A DNA stretch of 64,000 nt from Burkholderiaceae bacterium 16 (lineage in GTDB: Bacteria; Pseudomonadota; Gammaproteobacteria; Burkholderiales; Burkholderiaceae): NCBI GenBank assembly GCA_000955785.1, contig JYOD01000050.1, positions 102,107 to 166,106 on the forward strand. Direction: 5' to 3'. Positions 25,756 to 34,590 of this stretch are shown here, piece after piece. Below the pieces are notes generated by a model. The model was given only the letters and a program-made list of their open reading frames with translations. It did no database searches and was not told the origin of the DNA. Position 1 is the first letter of the stretch. Every line of letters begins with the position of its first letter. Made by a program: the position numbers and the translations under genes.

Positions 25756-26679
25756 TCAGGCGCCCGCCCCGGACACGGGTTGCAGCCGCGCGCCGGTGCA
25801 GCGCTCGTGGTCCGCCAGGTCGCGCGCGGTGAAGATTTCCGTCATGCCGGCGGCGGCCAGCAGGTCGCGCGCAGCCTGGCCCTGGTCATAGCCATGTTCC
25901 ATCAGCAGCCAGCCGCCCGCATGCAGGCGCGCGCGCGCCCCGGCCACGATGGCGGCCAGGTCGGACAAACCATCGCCGTGATCGGTCAGCGCGTCGATCG
26001 GCTCGAAGCGCAGGTCGCCCTGGGCCAGGTGCGAGTCGCCGGCGGCGATATAGGGCGGATTGCTGACAATCAGGTCGAAGCGCAGGCCGCCGGGCAGCCC
26101 GGCATACCAGTCGGAGGCAAGAAAGCGCACATTGGCGGCGCCGAGCGCGCGTGCGTTGCCTTCGGCAACCTGCAGGGCGCCGGGCGATATGTCGGTGGCC
26201 CAGACCTCGGCGTCGGGGCGCTCGCATGCAAGGGTGACAGCCAGCGCGCCCGAGCCGGTGCCCATGTCGAGCACGCGCGGGGCTGGCAGCGGGGCCAGCA
26301 GCTTCAAGGCGGCTTCCACGGCAATTTCCGTGTCTGGCCGCGGAATCAGCACATCGGGCGTGACGCGGAAGCCGCGTCCGAAGAATTCACGTTCACCCAG
26401 CAGGTAGGCCACCGGCTCGCCAGCCAGGCGGCGTCCCAGCAGGGCCGCGATGCTCTCGCGCTGGACGGGGCTCAGCGTTTCGCTATCGCGGGTGATCAAC
26501 TGCGTGCGGGACAACCCGGTGACGTGACTCACCAGCAGCCGCGCCTCGAGCGCCGGCAATCCCGCCGCGGCAGCCAGCGCCAGGACTTCGCGCACAGTGG
26601 CCGCTTCAGGCAAGGCGACTGGCGTGGCGGCATGCGGGCCGGCGGCTGCGGAGGAGGCGTTGGACTGGGTGCTGGACAT
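25756..26679 (-). CDS. prmC: Release-factor glutamine methyltransferase PrmC (HemK)
   Basis: A 307-residue SAM-dependent enzyme that methylates the Gln of the GGQ motif in release factors 1 and 2. It shows an N-terminal helical domain, the SAM motif VLDMGTGSGALAVTLA and the catalytic NPPY (in LIVSNPPYIAAGD). The start at 26679 is chosen for family length; a start at 26823 would add 48 residues, including the terminator DNA upstream. The N-terminus still has a 25-residue Ala/Ser-rich extension. It lies between grxD and the Ala-rich lipoprotein gene, and prfA (its substrate's gene) is nearby on the same strand. Confidence 0.94.
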   Translation of the reverse strand: MSSTQSNASSAAAGPHAATPVALPEAATVREVLALAAAAGLPALEARLLVSHVTGLSRTQLITRDSETLSPVQRESIAALLGRRLAGEPVAYLLGEREFFGRGFRVTPDVLIPRPDTEIAVEAALKLLAPLPAPRVLDMGTGSGALAVTLACERPDAEVWATDISPGALQVAEGNARALGAANVRFLASDWYAGLPGGLRFDLIVSNPPYIAAGDSHLAQGDLRFEPIDALTDHGDGLSDLAAIVAGARARLHAGGWLLMEHGYDQGQAARDLLAAAGMTEIFTARDLADHERCTGARLQPVSGAGA

Positions 26680-26758
26680 GGGGCGGCGGGGCAGGGCGAG
26701 GCGCGCTACAGGTGCGCAAGACGGGAAACCGGAAGCAAAAACGAACAAGGGAAAAGCA

Positions 26759-26790
26759 AAACCCCGTCGGGAGGCGCCCGGACGGGGTTT
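26759..26790 (-). terminator. Intrinsic terminator after the Ala-rich lipoprotein gene
   Basis: On the minus strand AAACCCCGTC pairs with GACGGGGTTT across a 12-base loop and is followed by TGCTTTTCCC. It separates the lipoprotein gene from prmC, so the small gene is transcriptionally isolated. Confidence 0.8.
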
Positions 26791-26879
26791 GCAGTGTAAC
26801 GCGCTTGCCTGAGCGGCGGGCACTTTCGGGCCGCCCGCGCGATCACTGCGGGCAGCGCGTAACGCGTAAGGTGCGGGAA

Positions 26880-27206
26880 TTACTTGTTGACGGTGTCCTT
26901 GGCCTTGTCGGCGCTGGCGTTGACGGCGTCCTTGGTGGCTTCCTTGGCCTTTGCCATGGCGTTGTCGGCGTCTTCCTTGGCCTTGTCGGCAGCGGCCGAG
27001 ACATCGGAAGCGGCACTATTGGCGGCAGCCTTGGCGGCATCGGCGGCATGGCCGGCGGCGGCTGCGGCATCGCTGGCGGCGGCCTTGGCGGATTCGGCGG
27101 CGTTCTGCATGGCGCTTTCGGCGCTCGACGTGGCCGGGGCTTCGTCCTTCTTGCCGCAGGCGGCCATGGCGGCGGTGATCATCAGCAGCGCGAGCAGTTT
27201 CTTCAT
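26880..27206 (-). CDS. Small Ala/Lys-rich lipoprotein
   Basis: A 108-residue predicted lipoprotein: MKKLLALLMITAAMAAC has a lipobox with Cys17. The mature chain is about 45 percent Ala with Lys, Asp and Glu and almost no aromatic residues, with repeated AxxAKxAAxxA spacing; it should form one long amphipathic helix, like other LEA-like or YtxH-type stress proteins. No enzymatic domain. It interrupts the prfA-prmC pair and has its own -10 box (minus-strand TATAAT at 27280-27285) and its own terminator. Confidence 0.8.
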   Translation of the reverse strand: MKKLLALLMITAAMAACGKKDEAPATSSAESAMQNAAESAKAAASDAAAAAGHAADAAKAAANSAASDVSAAADKAKEDADNAMAKAKEATKDAVNASADKAKDTVNK

Positions 27207-27279
27207 GATTTCGTCCTTTTGTCCGTTTTAGAGAGAGTGGCGACACGCCGACCTCTGGATGGCGGCTCGGTCGAAATCG

Positions 27280-27285
27280 ATTATA
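27280..27285 (-). promoter_or_regulatory. Candidate -10 box of the Ala-rich lipoprotein gene
   Basis: A perfect minus-strand TATAAT, giving a predicted start about 65 bases before the ATG. No convincing -35 at 17 bases. Confidence 0.45.
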
Positions 27286-27444
27286 GACAGCGAAAAATGG
27301 CACGCTAGTGCTGTTGCAAGCATTTACAACAGATACAAAGGTTTTCGTTCAGATATCTCGATTTATGCCTCGCGATTCGACTGATTACCCCGGCGATAGT
27401 TATTTTTTCGCAATAACGTGGTATTGCCGCACATCGATTCGCGA

Positions 27445-28527
27445 TTAATGTCCTTCGCCGAGCGCCGCCAATTGATCGGCCTGGTGTTCTGCAGCCAACG
27501 CGGACAACAGTTCGTCCAGGTCGCCGTCCATGATCATGTCGATCTTGTAAAGCGTCAGGTTGATCCGGTGATCGGTCACCCGCCCCTGCGGGAAGTTGTA
27601 GGTGCGGATACGGTCGCTTCTGTCGCCGGTGCCGATCAGGTTGCGCCGGGTGCTGGCTTCTTGCGCCTGGGCCGCGCGCAGCTTCTGGTCCATCAACCGG
27701 GCGGCCAGGACTTTCATGGCCTTGTCCTTGTTGCGGTGCTGGCTGCGGTCGTCCTGGCATTCCACCACGATGCCGGTGGGCAGGTGGGTGAGGCGCACCG
27801 CCGAATCGGTCTTGTTGACGTGCTGGCCGCCGGCGCCCGAGGCGCGGAAGGTATCGACGCGCAGGTCGGAGGGATTGATCTCGATCTCGCCCACCTCATC
27901 GGCCTCGGGCATCACCGCCACCGTGCAGGCGGACGTATGGATGCGCCCCTGCGCCTCGGTGGCCGGTACCCGCTGCACGCGATGACCGCCGGATTCGAAC
28001 TTGAGCCTGGAGAATGCCGCATCGCCGGCGATCCGGATAATCACTTCTTTGTAGCCGCCAAGGTCCGACGGGGATTCGCTCATGACCTCCACCTGCCAGC
28101 GCTGGCGTTCGGCGTAGCGCGTGTACATGCGCAGCAGGTTGGCCGCGAACAGCGCGCTTTCCTCGCCGCCCGCGCCGGCACGGATTTCCAGCAGCAGGTT
28201 GCGGTCGTCGTTGGGGTCCTTGGGCAGCAGTAGTTTCTGCAGGCTGCCTGCCAGCGTTTCCAGCCGTTCGCGGGCCGCGGTGATTTCATCGGCGGCGAAC
28301 TCCTTCATCTCGGGATCGTCCAGCAGTGCCTGCGCGGTGGCGAGGTCGTCCTGCGCCTGGCGATACTGCGCATATTGCTCGGCCACCGGAGACAGTTCGG
28401 CATGCTCGCGGGTGAGCTTGCGGTACTGGTCGATCTTGGCGGTGGCGTCCTCGCGCGCTAGCAGGGCGTTGACTTCGTCGAGCCGCTCGGCCAGTTGGTC
28501 GAGCTTGGTGAGCATGCTGGCTTTCAT
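27445..28527 (-). CDS. prfA: Peptide chain release factor 1
   Basis: A 360-residue RF1. It recognises UAA/UAG through the tripeptide PAT (in VQRVPATEAQGR) and triggers hydrolysis through GGQ (in SGAGGQHVNKTDS). The N-terminal helical domain and the overall length match the family. RF1 identity is shown by PAT rather than RF2's SPF and by the absence of a frameshift site. It sits between hemA and prmC, which encodes the methylase of its GGQ. Confidence 0.98.
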   Translation of the reverse strand: MKASMLTKLDQLAERLDEVNALLAREDATAKIDQYRKLTREHAELSPVAEQYAQYRQAQDDLATAQALLDDPEMKEFAADEITAARERLETLAGSLQKLLLPKDPNDDRNLLLEIRAGAGGEESALFAANLLRMYTRYAERQRWQVEVMSESPSDLGGYKEVIIRIAGDAAFSRLKFESGGHRVQRVPATEAQGRIHTSACTVAVMPEADEVGEIEINPSDLRVDTFRASGAGGQHVNKTDSAVRLTHLPTGIVVECQDDRSQHRNKDKAMKVLAARLMDQKLRAAQAQEASTRRNLIGTGDRSDRIRTYNFPQGRVTDHRINLTLYKIDMIMDGDLDELLSALAAEHQADQLAALGEGH

Positions 28528-28660
28528 GGATATCCGGGGGCGCGATGAAACGGTGGGTGCGAAATGTTGCAGGGCTGAGGCTGCGCGCGGGGCGGCGGAA
28601 CGGGCCGGGGCAACGCAAGGCTGGCCACGCGCAGGACACGCGCGGCCGAGGTGAGCGCGG

Positions 28661-29965
28661 CTAGCGCTCGGAGTGGCTGCTGTGGCGGAACAGGCCGGGC
28701 ACCAGGCGCAGCAGGGTTTCGCGGTCGTCGCCCTGGGTGTGGTTCAGCGCGTGGGTGGGGCCATGCAGGAATTTGCGGGTCAGCGCGCCCGACAGTGCTT
28801 CGAGTACAGCCTCGGGGTCGTCGCCGCGCGCCAGCATCCGGCGCGCGCGCTCCAGTTCGGCCTGGCGCATGGCCTCGCCCTGCGCCTGCAGGTCACGGAT
28901 GACCGGCACCACGCTGCGGGTTTCCAGCCAGTGCATGAAGTTCTGCACGCGGCTCTCGATGATGGCTTCCGCCTGGGCCACGGCCGCCTGGCGCATGGCG
29001 TTGCCCTCGCGCACGATGGCACCGAGGTCGTCCACGGTGTACAGGAAGACGTCATCCAGGCGTGCGACTTCAGGCTCGACGTCGCGCGGCACGGCCAGGT
29101 CCACCATCATGATGGGGCGGTGGCGGCGCAGCTTGACCGCGCGTTCCACCGCGCCCAGCCCGATAATGGGCAGGGAACTGGCGGTGCACGACACCACGAT
29201 GTCGAACTCGTGCAGGCGCGCGCCCAGGTCCGACAGGCGGATCGCCTCGGTGGTCAGGCCCTGGCCGGCAAGTTGCTCGGCGAGCTTCTCGCCGCGCTCG
29301 ACGGTGCGGTTGGCCACCACGATCTGGCGCGGCGTTTGCGCTGCAAAGTGCGTTGCGCACAGCTCGATCATCTCTCCCGCGCCGATAAACAGCACGCGCT
29401 GGGTCGAGACGCTTTCAAAAATCCGCTGGGCCAGGCGTACCGCGGCGGCCGCCATGGACACCGAATGCGCGCCGATCTCGGTCTGGCCGCGGACTTCCTT
29501 GGCCACCGCGAAGGTGCGCTGGAACAACTGGTTCAGGTAGGTACCGAGCGCGCCGGCTTCGCCGGCGGTGCGCACCGCATCCTTCAGCTGGCCCAGGATC
29601 TGGGTTTCGCCCAGCACCATCGAATCCAGCCCGCTGGCCACCCGGAACGCATGGCGCACGGCTTCGGACTGCGGCAGGGAATAAAGGTGGGGCGCGAGTT
29701 CTCCGGCCGGCACGTTATGATGCTGCGCCAGCCAGCGCAGTGTGTGCTCGAAGCCTTCCGAACCCGACACCAGCACATCGGTCGCGCAGTAGATCTCGGT
29801 GCGGTTGCAAGTGGAGAGGATGGCGGCTTCGGTGCCGTTCCTGCCCGCCAGGTGGGTGCGCAAGGCGCCCAGCGCGGGTTTGATCTGCTCGAGCGGAAAC
29901 GCCACCCGCTCGCGCAGCGAGACGGGCGCCGTGGTGTGATTGATACCGATCGCGAGCAGTTGCAT
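28661..29965 (-). CDS. hemA: Glutamyl-tRNA reductase
   Basis: A 434-residue enzyme that reduces glutamyl-tRNA to glutamate-1-semialdehyde, the first step of tetrapyrrole synthesis. The N-terminus MQLLAIGINHTTAPVSLRER and the active-site ILSTCNRTEIY (Cys53) are diagnostic; the NADPH domain and dimerisation helices follow. I chose ATG 29965 because it matches family N-termini, although an ATG four codons upstream (29977) has a GAGAGA just before it. First gene of the leftward translation/haem group. Confidence 0.97.
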   Translation of the reverse strand: MQLLAIGINHTTAPVSLRERVAFPLEQIKPALGALRTHLAGRNGTEAAILSTCNRTEIYCATDVLVSGSEGFEHTLRWLAQHHNVPAGELAPHLYSLPQSEAVRHAFRVASGLDSMVLGETQILGQLKDAVRTAGEAGALGTYLNQLFQRTFAVAKEVRGQTEIGAHSVSMAAAAVRLAQRIFESVSTQRVLFIGAGEMIELCATHFAAQTPRQIVVANRTVERGEKLAEQLAGQGLTTEAIRLSDLGARLHEFDIVVSCTASSLPIIGLGAVERAVKLRRHRPIMMVDLAVPRDVEPEVARLDDVFLYTVDDLGAIVREGNAMRQAAVAQAEAIIESRVQNFMHWLETRSVVPVIRDLQAQGEAMRQAELERARRMLARGDDPEAVLEALSGALTRKFLHGPTHALNHTQGDDRETLLRLVPGLFRHSSHSER

Positions 29966-30094
29966 GGTGGGGTGCATGTCTCTCTGGCCGGGCTCCGGGC
30001 AGCGGCTTTGCAGGCCTCAGCGCGGGAGTCAGGTGCAATCCGGGCATGAATTCAAGCGCGGATTCCGGCGCAAAGCGCCGCCGAACCGGGCTAC

Positions 30095-30100
30095 ATTATA
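30095..30100 (-). promoter_or_regulatory. Candidate -10 box of hemA
   Basis: A perfect minus-strand TATAAT about 130 bases before the hemA ATG, implying a roughly 120-base leader. No good -35 hexamer was found. Confidence 0.45.
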
Positions 30101-30228
30101 GCGCCCGGCGCGGATCTTGCCGTGGTACGGATGGGTGAAGCCCGGCATTACCGTATTGTTATGGCCACGCGCGGCGTCCAGGGAGACCGGCGAAGCAGGG
30201 CGCTCTTTCAGGAATTCAGGAGAAAGTG

Positions 30229-30465
30229 ATGTTGGGTACGCTGGTGGTAGGGGTGCTGGTCGGGTTGGCGGCGCGGTTGCTGCACCCGGCGGTCCGGGTC
30301 AGCCTGCTGGCGGCGATGCTGTTCGGGGGGCTGGGGGCGCTGGCCGCGTTTTACGGCGGCCAGGGCCTGCACTGGTTTGTGGCCGGGCAGATGGCGGGCT
30401 GGTTTGCAGCGATCCTGGGAGCAGGCCTGCTGGTGGGTGTTTGGGGTGTTGCCAGGGGGCGGTAA
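30229..30465 (+). CDS. Small hydrophobic membrane protein
   Basis: A 78-residue protein of three hydrophobic segments rich in Gly, Ala, Leu and Val (MLGTLVVGVLVGLAARLLHP at the start), resembling in layout the GlsB/YeaQ-type small membrane proteins, though without a clear signature. A good Shine-Dalgarno (AGGAG, six to seven bases before the ATG) supports translation. It stands between hemA (divergent) and the nucleosidase gene (convergent). Function unknown. Confidence 0.65.
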   Translation: MLGTLVVGVLVGLAARLLHPAVRVSLLAAMLFGGLGALAAFYGGQGLHWFVAGQMAGWFAAILGAGLLVGVWGVARGR

Positions 30466-30544
30466 CCGGTGCCCAGATGCCTGGTTCAAGGTGGGTGCCG
30501 AGTTTAAATACAAGGCATCCGAATCTCCGATCGAAAACCTCCCC

Positions 30545-31312
30545 TTACCCGCGCAGTTCCAAAAACCGCCTCAAAACCCCGCTCGAATAATGGCTGGCCA
30601 CCTCGGTCAGGAATGCCGCAAAATCCACATGCGCACTATCGTCGGCCCGATCCGATAGGGTCCGCATTACGGCATATTTCACGCCATATTCATGGCAGAC
30701 CTGCCCCACCGCGGCACCTTCCATTTCCACCGCCAGCACGCTGGGCAAGCGCTCGCGCAACTCGGCCGCCGCGGCGGGCGAGCCGATGAACTGATCCCCA
30801 CTGGCAATCATGCCCACGTGCAGCGCAGGCGCGCTCACTCCGAAGCGGCCCAGCACGTCCGCCGGCACCGCGCCGGGCAGGTCTTCGCGCAGATAGCCGG
30901 ACACGGCTTCGCGCAGCGCGGCGGTCAGCGCGGGGTCGGTGGGAAATTCGGCGCGTTCGAGCAGGGGTACTTCATGCCGCCCGAAGAACGGGCGCGCGTC
31001 CAGGTCGTGCTGCAGCGTGCGGTCCGCCACCACCACATCCCCGACGCGCGTATCGGCCCCAATGCCGCCTGCCAGCCCGGTGAAGACGATTTCGTCCACG
31101 CCGAACTCGTGCACCAGGGTCACCGTCGTGGCCGCGGCGGCCACCTTGCCCATGCGCGCAAGCACCAGCACGCAGCGCTGGCCGTGCAGGTGTCCGACGT
31201 GATAGTCGCGCATGCCGATGCGCTGCACGGTGGCGCGGGCATCGTCGTGGCGCATGGCGGCGATCAGGCCGTCGACTTCATCGTGAATGGCGGCGAGGAT
31301 ACCGAGGGTCAT
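30545..31312 (-). CDS. mtnN: 5'-methylthioadenosine/S-adenosylhomocysteine nucleosidase
   Basis: A 255-residue nucleosidase of the PNP/UDP family that removes adenine from MTA and SAH in the methionine-salvage and activated-methyl cycles. It shows MTLGILAAIHDEVDGL at the N-terminus, VFTGLAGGIGADTRVGDVV for the phosphate-like loop, and AVEMEGAAVGQVC with catalytic/ribose-binding Glu; RTLSDRADDSAHVDF carries the catalytic Asp. ATG 31312 is preferred to 31444 as it gives the family N-terminus. Monocistronic and divergent from the DUF2157 operon. Confidence 0.93.
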   Translation of the reverse strand: MTLGILAAIHDEVDGLIAAMRHDDARATVQRIGMRDYHVGHLHGQRCVLVLARMGKVAAAATTVTLVHEFGVDEIVFTGLAGGIGADTRVGDVVVADRTLQHDLDARPFFGRHEVPLLERAEFPTDPALTAALREAVSGYLREDLPGAVPADVLGRFGVSAPALHVGMIASGDQFIGSPAAAAELRERLPSVLAVEMEGAAVGQVCHEYGVKYAVMRTLSDRADDSAHVDFAAFLTEVASHYSSGVLRRFLELRG

Positions 31313-31490
31313 GGCGGGGCGCGCGAGGCGTGGCTGGATTGGAAAAACGCACAGCATACCGGGCCGGCCCGCGGCCGCAAAGCGCCGGCGCGGGGACGGC
31401 TGCCACCTGTGGTCGCGCGCGCAAGGAAAGTGCCGCGGCAGCACGCTCCTTTGCTACAGTGCATTGGCGCATCCATCACATAGGGCATCC

Positions 31491-32549
31491 ATGCAGCCAT
31501 CTTCAATGCAATCCCTCCAGGACCGGCGGGCCGTGCGGCAAGCGCTGGCCGACTGGCGCGAGCAAGGCGTGCTTGGTGCTGACGGCGTGGCCGCCGCCTG
31601 GCCAGGCACCGAACCGGACGCGGCTGGCTGGCGCACCTGGCTTGACCGTGCCTTGCTGGTGCTGGGCGCAGCCTTAATGTGCGCCGGCGTGATCGTGTTC
31701 TTTGCCTTCAACTGGCAAGACCTGCACAAATTCGCCAAATTCGGCTCGCTGGCCGCTGCGCTGACCCTGCTGGCGGGATTCGCCTGCTTGCGGCCGCCTG
31801 CCGACCTGGCAGGCCGCGCCGCGCTGTGCGGCGCCCAGGTGGTTGCCGGTGTGCTGCTGGCCGTGATCGGGCAGGTGTACCAGACCGGTGCCGATGCCTG
31901 GCAATTGTTTGCCTTGTGGGCATTGCTGGCGATCCCCTGGGCACTGGCCGCGCGCGCGGCGCCGCACTGGTGGGTGGTGATCGTGCTGGCCAATGTGGCG
32001 CTGCTGCGGTACTTCAGTGTCCGCCTCGGTGTGGGTGCCATGTTTGACCTGCTGTTTGGGGCGGCTGGCGAGCGGGCGACCACACTATCGCTGCTGGCAG
32101 CCACGCTGCTGCAACTGGCGCTGTGGTTCGCGCTGTGCGCGATGGCGCCGGCCCTTGGCTTTCGCGGCCTGGCCGGCGCGCGCATCCTCGTCGCGCTGGC
32201 GTGCGGCTATGCCGGCTGGCTGGGCCTCGCCAGCATCCTCCACAGCCGCTTCGACGCCGCCATGTTCGGCGTGGCCTTGCTGACGCTGGGCGTGCTGCTC
32301 GCCTGGTTCCGGCTGAGGGCCTTCGATGTGGTGGCGCTCAGCCTGGCCAGTTTTGCCACCATCGTGCTGCTGGTGACCGCGGTCGCGCGCCTGCTGCTGG
32401 ATGTCAATCGCGCGGGATTCGGCGCCTTCCTGATCCTGGGGCTGCTGACCATCGGCCTGTCCGCCGCGGCGGCGGCGTGGTTGCTGCGCGCCTACCGGCA
32501 GCATGGACTGGCCGATGCAAGCGGCGCGGCCAAGGGAGAACCGGCATGA
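31491..32549 (+). CDS. DUF2157-type polytopic membrane protein
   Basis: A 352-residue inner-membrane protein with an N-terminal cytoplasmic helix region (about residues 1-45, LADWREQGVLGADGV) followed by about ten hydrophobic segments. This layout is the DUF2157 family, which is uncharacterised. TACAGT about 30 bases upstream may be its -10 box. The ATG at 31506 is an alternative start. Its stop overlaps the next gene (ATGA), and the third gene overlaps likewise, so three membrane proteins are made in a coupled set. Confidence 0.8.
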   Translation: MQPSSMQSLQDRRAVRQALADWREQGVLGADGVAAAWPGTEPDAAGWRTWLDRALLVLGAALMCAGVIVFFAFNWQDLHKFAKFGSLAAALTLLAGFACLRPPADLAGRAALCGAQVVAGVLLAVIGQVYQTGADAWQLFALWALLAIPWALAARAAPHWWVVIVLANVALLRYFSVRLGVGAMFDLLFGAAGERATTLSLLAATLLQLALWFALCAMAPALGFRGLAGARILVALACGYAGWLGLASILHSRFDAAMFGVALLTLGVLLAWFRLRAFDVVALSLASFATIVLLVTAVARLLLDVNRAGFGAFLILGLLTIGLSAAAAAWLLRAYRQHGLADASGAAKGEPA

Positions 32550-33667
32550 TCAGCGATCGACACGCAGTGCAGGCAATGTGGCAGGACCTTGCCACGCGCG
32601 GACTGGTGCAAGGGCAGCCCGCGCAAGCGCAAGCCCGCACGCCATGGGCGGTGCGGCTGCTGATGGGCCTGGCCGGATGGCTGGGCGCGGTGTTCTTCCT
32701 CGCCTTCCTGCTCGGCTCGGTCTTCGTGGCCGCGCGCAATAACGAGATGGCGATGGTGCTGTGCGGTGCGGCGATGATCGCGCTTGCCGCGGTGCTGTAC
32801 CGGCGGCGCGCGGGCGCGACGGCGCTCGAACAATTCGCGCTGGCCGTCAGCCTGAGCGGCCAGGGCCTGCTCGTGTACGGCGCGAGCGAGGCCTATGGCG
32901 TCAGCCGCCTGCTTGAGTCCGCAGGCTTCTGGGGCGCGCTGGCATTGTTCGAAGCCGTGCTTTATGTGCTGGTCGGCAACCGGCTGCATCGTTTCCTGGC
33001 GGCGCTGGGCGTGTGGACTGGCGTGGCCCTGGCGCTGCACCTGGCCATGACGCCGGGCCTGCGCCATGTCTGGCAGGCGATGAGCTTCTCCCTGGGCTGG
33101 CTGGCGCCATTCGCGCTGACGCTGCTGACCGGCTTCGTGCTCGCGGAAGGGCGGCTCTGTGCCGCGGGCCTGCACGGCTGGCTCGAGCCGGCCGCGGACG
33201 CCACGCTGCTGTTTGCGCTGGGCGCGGCCCTGATGGTGACCGGCCTGGGCCTGCCACACGCGTTGCTGTTCAATGCCGACACCGGGCGCCACACCGGCAA
33301 CTACTGGCTGGCGGGAGCCTTGTGCGGCGCGGTGCTCGCTGCGTTTGTGCTTGCCGAGGCGGGGCGCCTGCGGCTGCGCCCGCCGGTGCGCGTCGCAGCG
33401 CTGCTCGGCGTGGTGTCGTTCAGCGCGTTGCTGGCCGGGGCGCCCGCGGTGGTTGCCGCGGCGCTGGCGCTGGGACTGGCGCTGCGCCGCGGCTCGCTGC
33501 CCTGGCTGGGCCTGGCCGTCGCCGCGCTCGGCATCGGCTTTGTCTGGTACTACAGCGCGCTGCACTGGACGCTGCTGATCAAGTCCGCCACGCTCGCTGG
33601 CGCCGGCATTGCCGTGCTCCTGCTGCGCATGGCGCTGCATCGCGATAGCGCAAGGAGACAAGCATGA
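32546..33667 (+). CDS. DUF4401-type polytopic membrane protein
   Basis: A 373-residue protein with a short soluble N-terminus (MISDRHAVQAMWQDLATRGL) and about ten transmembrane segments. Family assignment is by context and topology: DUF4401 genes usually sit between a DUF2157 gene and a GDYXXLXY gene, exactly as here. Both of its ends overlap its neighbours by ATGA (32546-32549 and 33664-33667). No enzymatic or transport motif could be seen. Role unknown. Confidence 0.78.
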   Translation: MISDRHAVQAMWQDLATRGLVQGQPAQAQARTPWAVRLLMGLAGWLGAVFFLAFLLGSVFVAARNNEMAMVLCGAAMIALAAVLYRRRAGATALEQFALAVSLSGQGLLVYGASEAYGVSRLLESAGFWGALALFEAVLYVLVGNRLHRFLAALGVWTGVALALHLAMTPGLRHVWQAMSFSLGWLAPFALTLLTGFVLAEGRLCAAGLHGWLEPAADATLLFALGAALMVTGLGLPHALLFNADTGRHTGNYWLAGALCGAVLAAFVLAEAGRLRLRPPVRVAALLGVVSFSALLAGAPAVVAAALALGLALRRGSLPWLGLAVAALGIGFVWYYSALHWTLLIKSATLAGAGIAVLLLRMALHRDSARRQA

Positions 33668-34164
33668 AGCGCTGGATATTGTTGGCATGGGTTCTCACGC
33701 TGGGGCTGGCCGCCTTCGCCATCACCGGCAAGGAGCGGCTGCTGGCGCACGGCGACACCGTCTACCTGCGCCTGGCGCCCGTCGATCCGCGTTCGCTCAT
33801 GCAAGGCGACTACATGGCCCTGAATTTCGCCATCGCCGACGCCATCCGCGAGGCACGTCTGCAGCAAGGCATCGAGCCCGCGCGCGAGCAAGTCGCCGTG
33901 ATCCGCCGCGACGCACGCGGCGAAGCCACCCTCGTGCGCCTGCACACGGGCGAGGCCCTGGCCAGCGGTGAGCAACTGCTGCGCTTCCAGACCGTGCCGT
34001 CGCGCTGGGGCGGCGTGCAGGCCCAGGTGTCCACCGATGCCTACTTCTTCCAGGAAGGGCAGGGGGCGCGGTTCGAGAGGGCGCGGTATGGGGAGTTTCG
34101 TGTGGGGCCGGATGGGCAGGCGCTGCTGGTGGGGCTGCGGGGGCAGGACTTGAAGCCGTTGTGA
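33664..34164 (+). CDS. GDYXXLXY-domain membrane-anchored protein
   Basis: A 166-residue protein with one N-terminal hydrophobic segment (ILLAWVLTLGLAAFAI, 5-20) and an extracytoplasmic domain. The defining motif GDYMALNF is at 48-55, in SLMQGDYMALNFAIADAI; the C-terminus is GLRGQDLKPL. Third gene of the coupled DUF2157-DUF4401-GDYXXLXY operon. Conserved in many bacteria as this trio; biochemical function not known to me. Confidence 0.87.
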   Translation: MKRWILLAWVLTLGLAAFAITGKERLLAHGDTVYLRLAPVDPRSLMQGDYMALNFAIADAIREARLQQGIEPAREQVAVIRRDARGEATLVRLHTGEALASGEQLLRFQTVPSRWGGVQAQVSTDAYFFQEGQGARFERARYGEFRVGPDGQALLVGLRGQDLKPL

Positions 34165-34476
34165 GTGGCAGAGTACAAGAGTCATTTACCCAATGTGCTT
34201 GGTTTTCGATCCGGGCCTTCATGGGTGACGTGCCAACCGTGCTCTGATGTGTCGTTGCACAATCACGGCATCGAGACGACGAATTCCGCTGAGTACGAGG
34301 AGGCTGCTCACTGGCGAGAGTGTCAATTGTTGTTGCCGCGGCTTCTATATCGCTTACTGGCGACGCTATACTGGTCGGGTCGCTACAACCACAGCGACCG
34401 GGATTGGCGTCTCGACTACGTAGGAAGACAACCGCCGTAAGGCGGTTCTTCTGAACTGGTCACGAGGAGGCGCATC
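34165..34476. other. Non-coding accessory segment with a hairpin before a small operon
   Basis: About 310 bases that look less GC-biased than the genes around them, with no convincing gene. TATACT at 34367-34372 may be a -10 box. AACCGCC-GTAA-GGCGGTT (34430-34447) forms a 7-base stem just before the Shine-Dalgarno of the next ORF, extended by partial GAAG/CTTC pairing. An open frame at 34165-34440 has no ribosome site and no family look. Confidence 0.5.
34430..34447 (+). promoter_or_regulatory. Leader hairpin upstream of the 37-residue ORF
   Basis: A perfect 7-base stem with tetraloop GTAA, 17 bases before AGGAGG. It could be an attenuator or an RNA stabiliser. Whether it lies within the mRNA depends on the unmapped promoter. 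Confidence 0.4.
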
Positions 34477-34590
34477 ATGCCCCAGTCCTTGCATTCCCGA
34501 TTTGCCCGTATCCGACATTCGATTTTTCCTGAATTCCCCATCATCCCAAAGCGCATGCGCTCCCAACTCGGGAGGGCATCTAATGTGTAA
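34477..34590 (+). CDS. 37-residue ORF translationally coupled to the next gene
   Basis: A 37-codon frame beginning MPQSLHSRFARIRHSIFPEF, basic and with no hydrophobic segment. It has the best Shine-Dalgarno in this area (GAGGAGG, seven bases before ATG) and its TAA overlaps the next start by eight bases (34583-34590). It may be a leader peptide that drives re-initiation at the downstream gene, or a small functional protein. No homologue recognised. Confidence 0.5.
   Translation: MPQSLHSRFARIRHSIFPEFPIIPKRMRSQLGRASNV

Noticed and set aside
34165..34440. A 91-residue plus-strand frame after the GDYXXLXY gene
   Set aside because: No ribosome site, no hydrophobic or conserved pattern, and composition unlike coding DNA around it.
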